Part shown: one piece after another, positions 62,004-64,000 of the stretch
How positions within the stretch are numbered: the first letter of the stretch is position 1
How the letters are laid out: the number at the start of each line of letters is the position of its first letter
Origin: Lagopus muta
Taxonomy: Eukaryota; Chordata; Aves; Galliformes; Phasianidae
Assembly: GCF_023343835.1 (NCBI RefSeq)
Contig: NC_064443.1
Span: 15,500,001-15,564,000, forward strand
Direction of reading: 5' to 3'
Length of the DNA stretch: 64,000 nt
The notes under the pieces: model-generated
Database searches by the model: none
Told to the model about the DNA's origin: nothing
What the model saw: the letters and a program-made list of their open reading frames with translations, nothing else
Position numbers and translations under genes: made by a program

Positions 62004-64000
62004 GTGAGGAGTTCACCGAAGAGCACTGTGAAGTACAGCACATGTGGATTATTCTTAAAACACAGATTGGTCAGTCAATCCACTTACTGTCCCAAATTAG
62101 ACTGCTTTCGAGCCAAGCCATTAAGCGATAAGAAATTTTCAGGCTTAGGCAGCAAAAGCTTCACACTGGACACAGATAAAGGTATGTGTTTGATCGAGCA
62201 CTGAAGTTCCATCTGATGGTCCTTGCTGCCGTGTCAATACCTTATAACTAATTAAATTGAGTTCAGTGTTCAGCTTAAACTCATTTCTTTGGAGGGCTGC
62301 CACCATCTTCTCAACCAAGGTAAATAGTAAGGACAAGAAACTGCTTTGCATATCTCTAATCTGTTGTAGCTGAGAACTTATTTCTGACTACATTTTTAAT
62401 GCCCTATGTTTCGCCCACCAGCTCGACAACAGAACACACATCTTGAAACGTTTTCTGATAACTTATGCCTATTAAGCATTGTTCAGGTAAGGAGCCAGAT
62501 CAGCAGAATAAAGTGCTAAATTGTGAGAATATATTCTACACGTCATATCCTAGTCTGAGCAAGGTGTTAAACTGTGCTAAAATTCAGTAATGTTACTCCT
62601 TACAGGAAGGCCTATTTCTGAAAAAAGGGGAAAATGTAATGATTAGTAATGATGAAAGCATATCCATGATTTCTGTCAGCCTTAAACTCCAGCAGCCTGT
62701 TGCAAACTGTTGTATCCCCAGGTATCTCCCACCTGGAGAGGCATCACCTGGTGTCACTTGGTGGGTGTTGCTGCCTGTTGAGGGGCACTGTGTCCCCTTC
62801 AAGCCTCTCACACGTTGATGGGAAGCAAGCAGAGATCTCCTTGTTCCCAGCAGTGAGGGCAGTGAGCAGTGAGCCCTTCCTCACTCACCCTCCACGTGCA
62901 ATCTGTGCTGACAAGTAGGGGCTACAGCATCTGGCAATGACATTCCCTATGTTACCAGACCCTGCCTGTTAAGCTGGAATGGCCCACCAGTGCTGCATGT
63001 GTTCTCCTTAGCTCAGCAAAACCCATCAGCCCTCACTGACATGTCCTCTGTGTGACTCTTGCAGATAATAGAGATCAGAAATGCTCGTCTTCCAGAACAG
63101 TCCCACCAGACAAACCCTCCCCAGGCTGCCTTTGCTGAACCCATCTGTGGTATGTACAGTCCCAGACATGAGGCAACAAAGCATGTGGGAAGCTGACATC
63201 AAAGCCAGTGCTTGTTACAAACCCTTACTTCTGCCTGTCATCTCAGGAGTGGGCTGGGATAGCCTGGTGCCAAAATCACTGCATTTACTACATGGATTTG
63301 TACAGTCTGGAGATGTGGTGCAGCAGTCTTGGTAGAGATCATCAAAAGGAGTCGTACATGAACAGATATAGAGGTATGTGCCACAGAACACAAACTGGCA
63401 AACAGGGATGGGCTGGAGATTTATGTGTACTGAAAACGAGCCATCATTAAAGCAGATGGGTTGGAGGAATGAGAAGGGAAGCTCAGTCCCAGGGTGGACT
63501 CCTAGGAGGAAGTGTGCAAGTCCAGCAGATGCATCTTCCAGGAGAATCACAAAGCTGTGTCGGGTTTCTCTTGGGTAGAAATTAATTACATGAAATTTGT
63601 TGGTTATACAACAAAATAAAAAGTACTGCGGATATGATTTAGGGTGGAATACTAGGCACCAGGCAGTTATATTTAAAAACGCCCACTGAATAGATGGGGG
63701 AACTGGATATATGTGTATTTGCTTTGTAGAAAGATGACTTTGCAACAAGCTGGTGGTGAAGCTTCATGCACTACAGCTTGCACCTCCACCCCTGCTTCTG
63801 ATCCCTGCTCTGGCTGAAATATGAAGTATTCTGCATTGGATTCAATTTTTGGAATCTGTTTTCCACACTGGAAAGCAGCAAGAATAGTTCTGCTAAGCTC
63901 AGTGGTCCTCTGACAACAGCTGGCATTAGCAGTAGCAAACGAGAGACCTAGAGAAATGTTTCTATATACTGTCCACCAGGTAGAAAGGTGGGAAAAGGAG

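Larger units (their letters stand above)
48166..64000. other. Gene-poor region right of MT-Ox
   Basis: Nearly 16 kb without a recognised gene or CR1. Simple repeats: A-rich at 49661-49700, purine (GAAAA) at 50381-50432, T17 at 50615-50631, TG/TA at 55857-55892 and a T run at 58600-58618. A splice-flanked open segment at 61851-62003 and a 177-codon minus-strand frame at 63215-63748 are the only coding-like features; neither resembles a protein I know. I looked for FRMD4B exons and did not recognise any. Confidence 0.5.

Noticed and set aside
48166-64000. FRMD4B, the reported neighbour of the pair in fish
   Set aside because: No frame in this stretch resembles FERM-domain or FRMD4 sequence. 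It may lie outside the window or on the other side of MITF.

Overview
The window is vertebrate nuclear DNA, most likely from a bird. Genes are split into short exons with GT-AG introns. The dispersed repeats I can recognise are 3' ends of CR1 LINEs, the dominant avian retroposon, and I see no mammalian-type SINEs. Two of the three genes (EEVS and MT-Ox) are known from fishes, amphibians, reptiles and birds but not from placental mammals. I cannot name the species.

Layout. (1) 1-7485, plus strand: the last three coding exons of MITF, the melanocyte/RPE bHLH-leucine-zipper transcription factor, and a 3'UTR of about 3.5 kb that probably ends at an ATTAAA signal at 7462. (2) 10205-15848, minus strand: a complete five-exon gene for 2-epi-5-epi-valiolone synthase (EEVS), which cyclises sedoheptulose 7-phosphate. 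I rebuilt it exon by exon; all phases join, giving 453 aa, or 463 aa from an in-frame upstream ATG. The sugar-phosphate-cyclase metal ligands and the NAD-binding glycine motif are intact. (3) 17825-48165, plus strand, divergent from EEVS with about 2 kb between them: MT-Ox, a fusion of an O-methyltransferase and a short-chain dehydrogenase that turns the EEVS product into gadusol, a UV-absorbing antioxidant. Ten coding exons are clear. One bridging exon, expected in 21125-23881, is not convincingly present. (4) 48.2-64 kb: no recognisable gene.

How the genes work together: EEVS plus MT-Ox is the animal gadusol pathway (sedoheptulose 7-phosphate to 2-epi-5-epi-valiolone to gadusol). The two genes sit next to the pigment-cell regulator MITF, an arrangement also reported in fish. 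Five CACGTG boxes, the MITF-type E-box core, lie between 15.7 and 20.8 kb around the two 5' ends, so control by MITF or a relative is an attractive but untested idea.

The most interesting observation is that the MT-Ox methyltransferase half looks compromised while the dehydrogenase half looks intact. Joining the exons on either side of the gap shifts the frame and hits a stop at once. The SAM-binding acidic residues and one metal-binding aspartate are replaced. In this species the fusion may be decaying or may have changed function, while EEVS still looks able to make its product.
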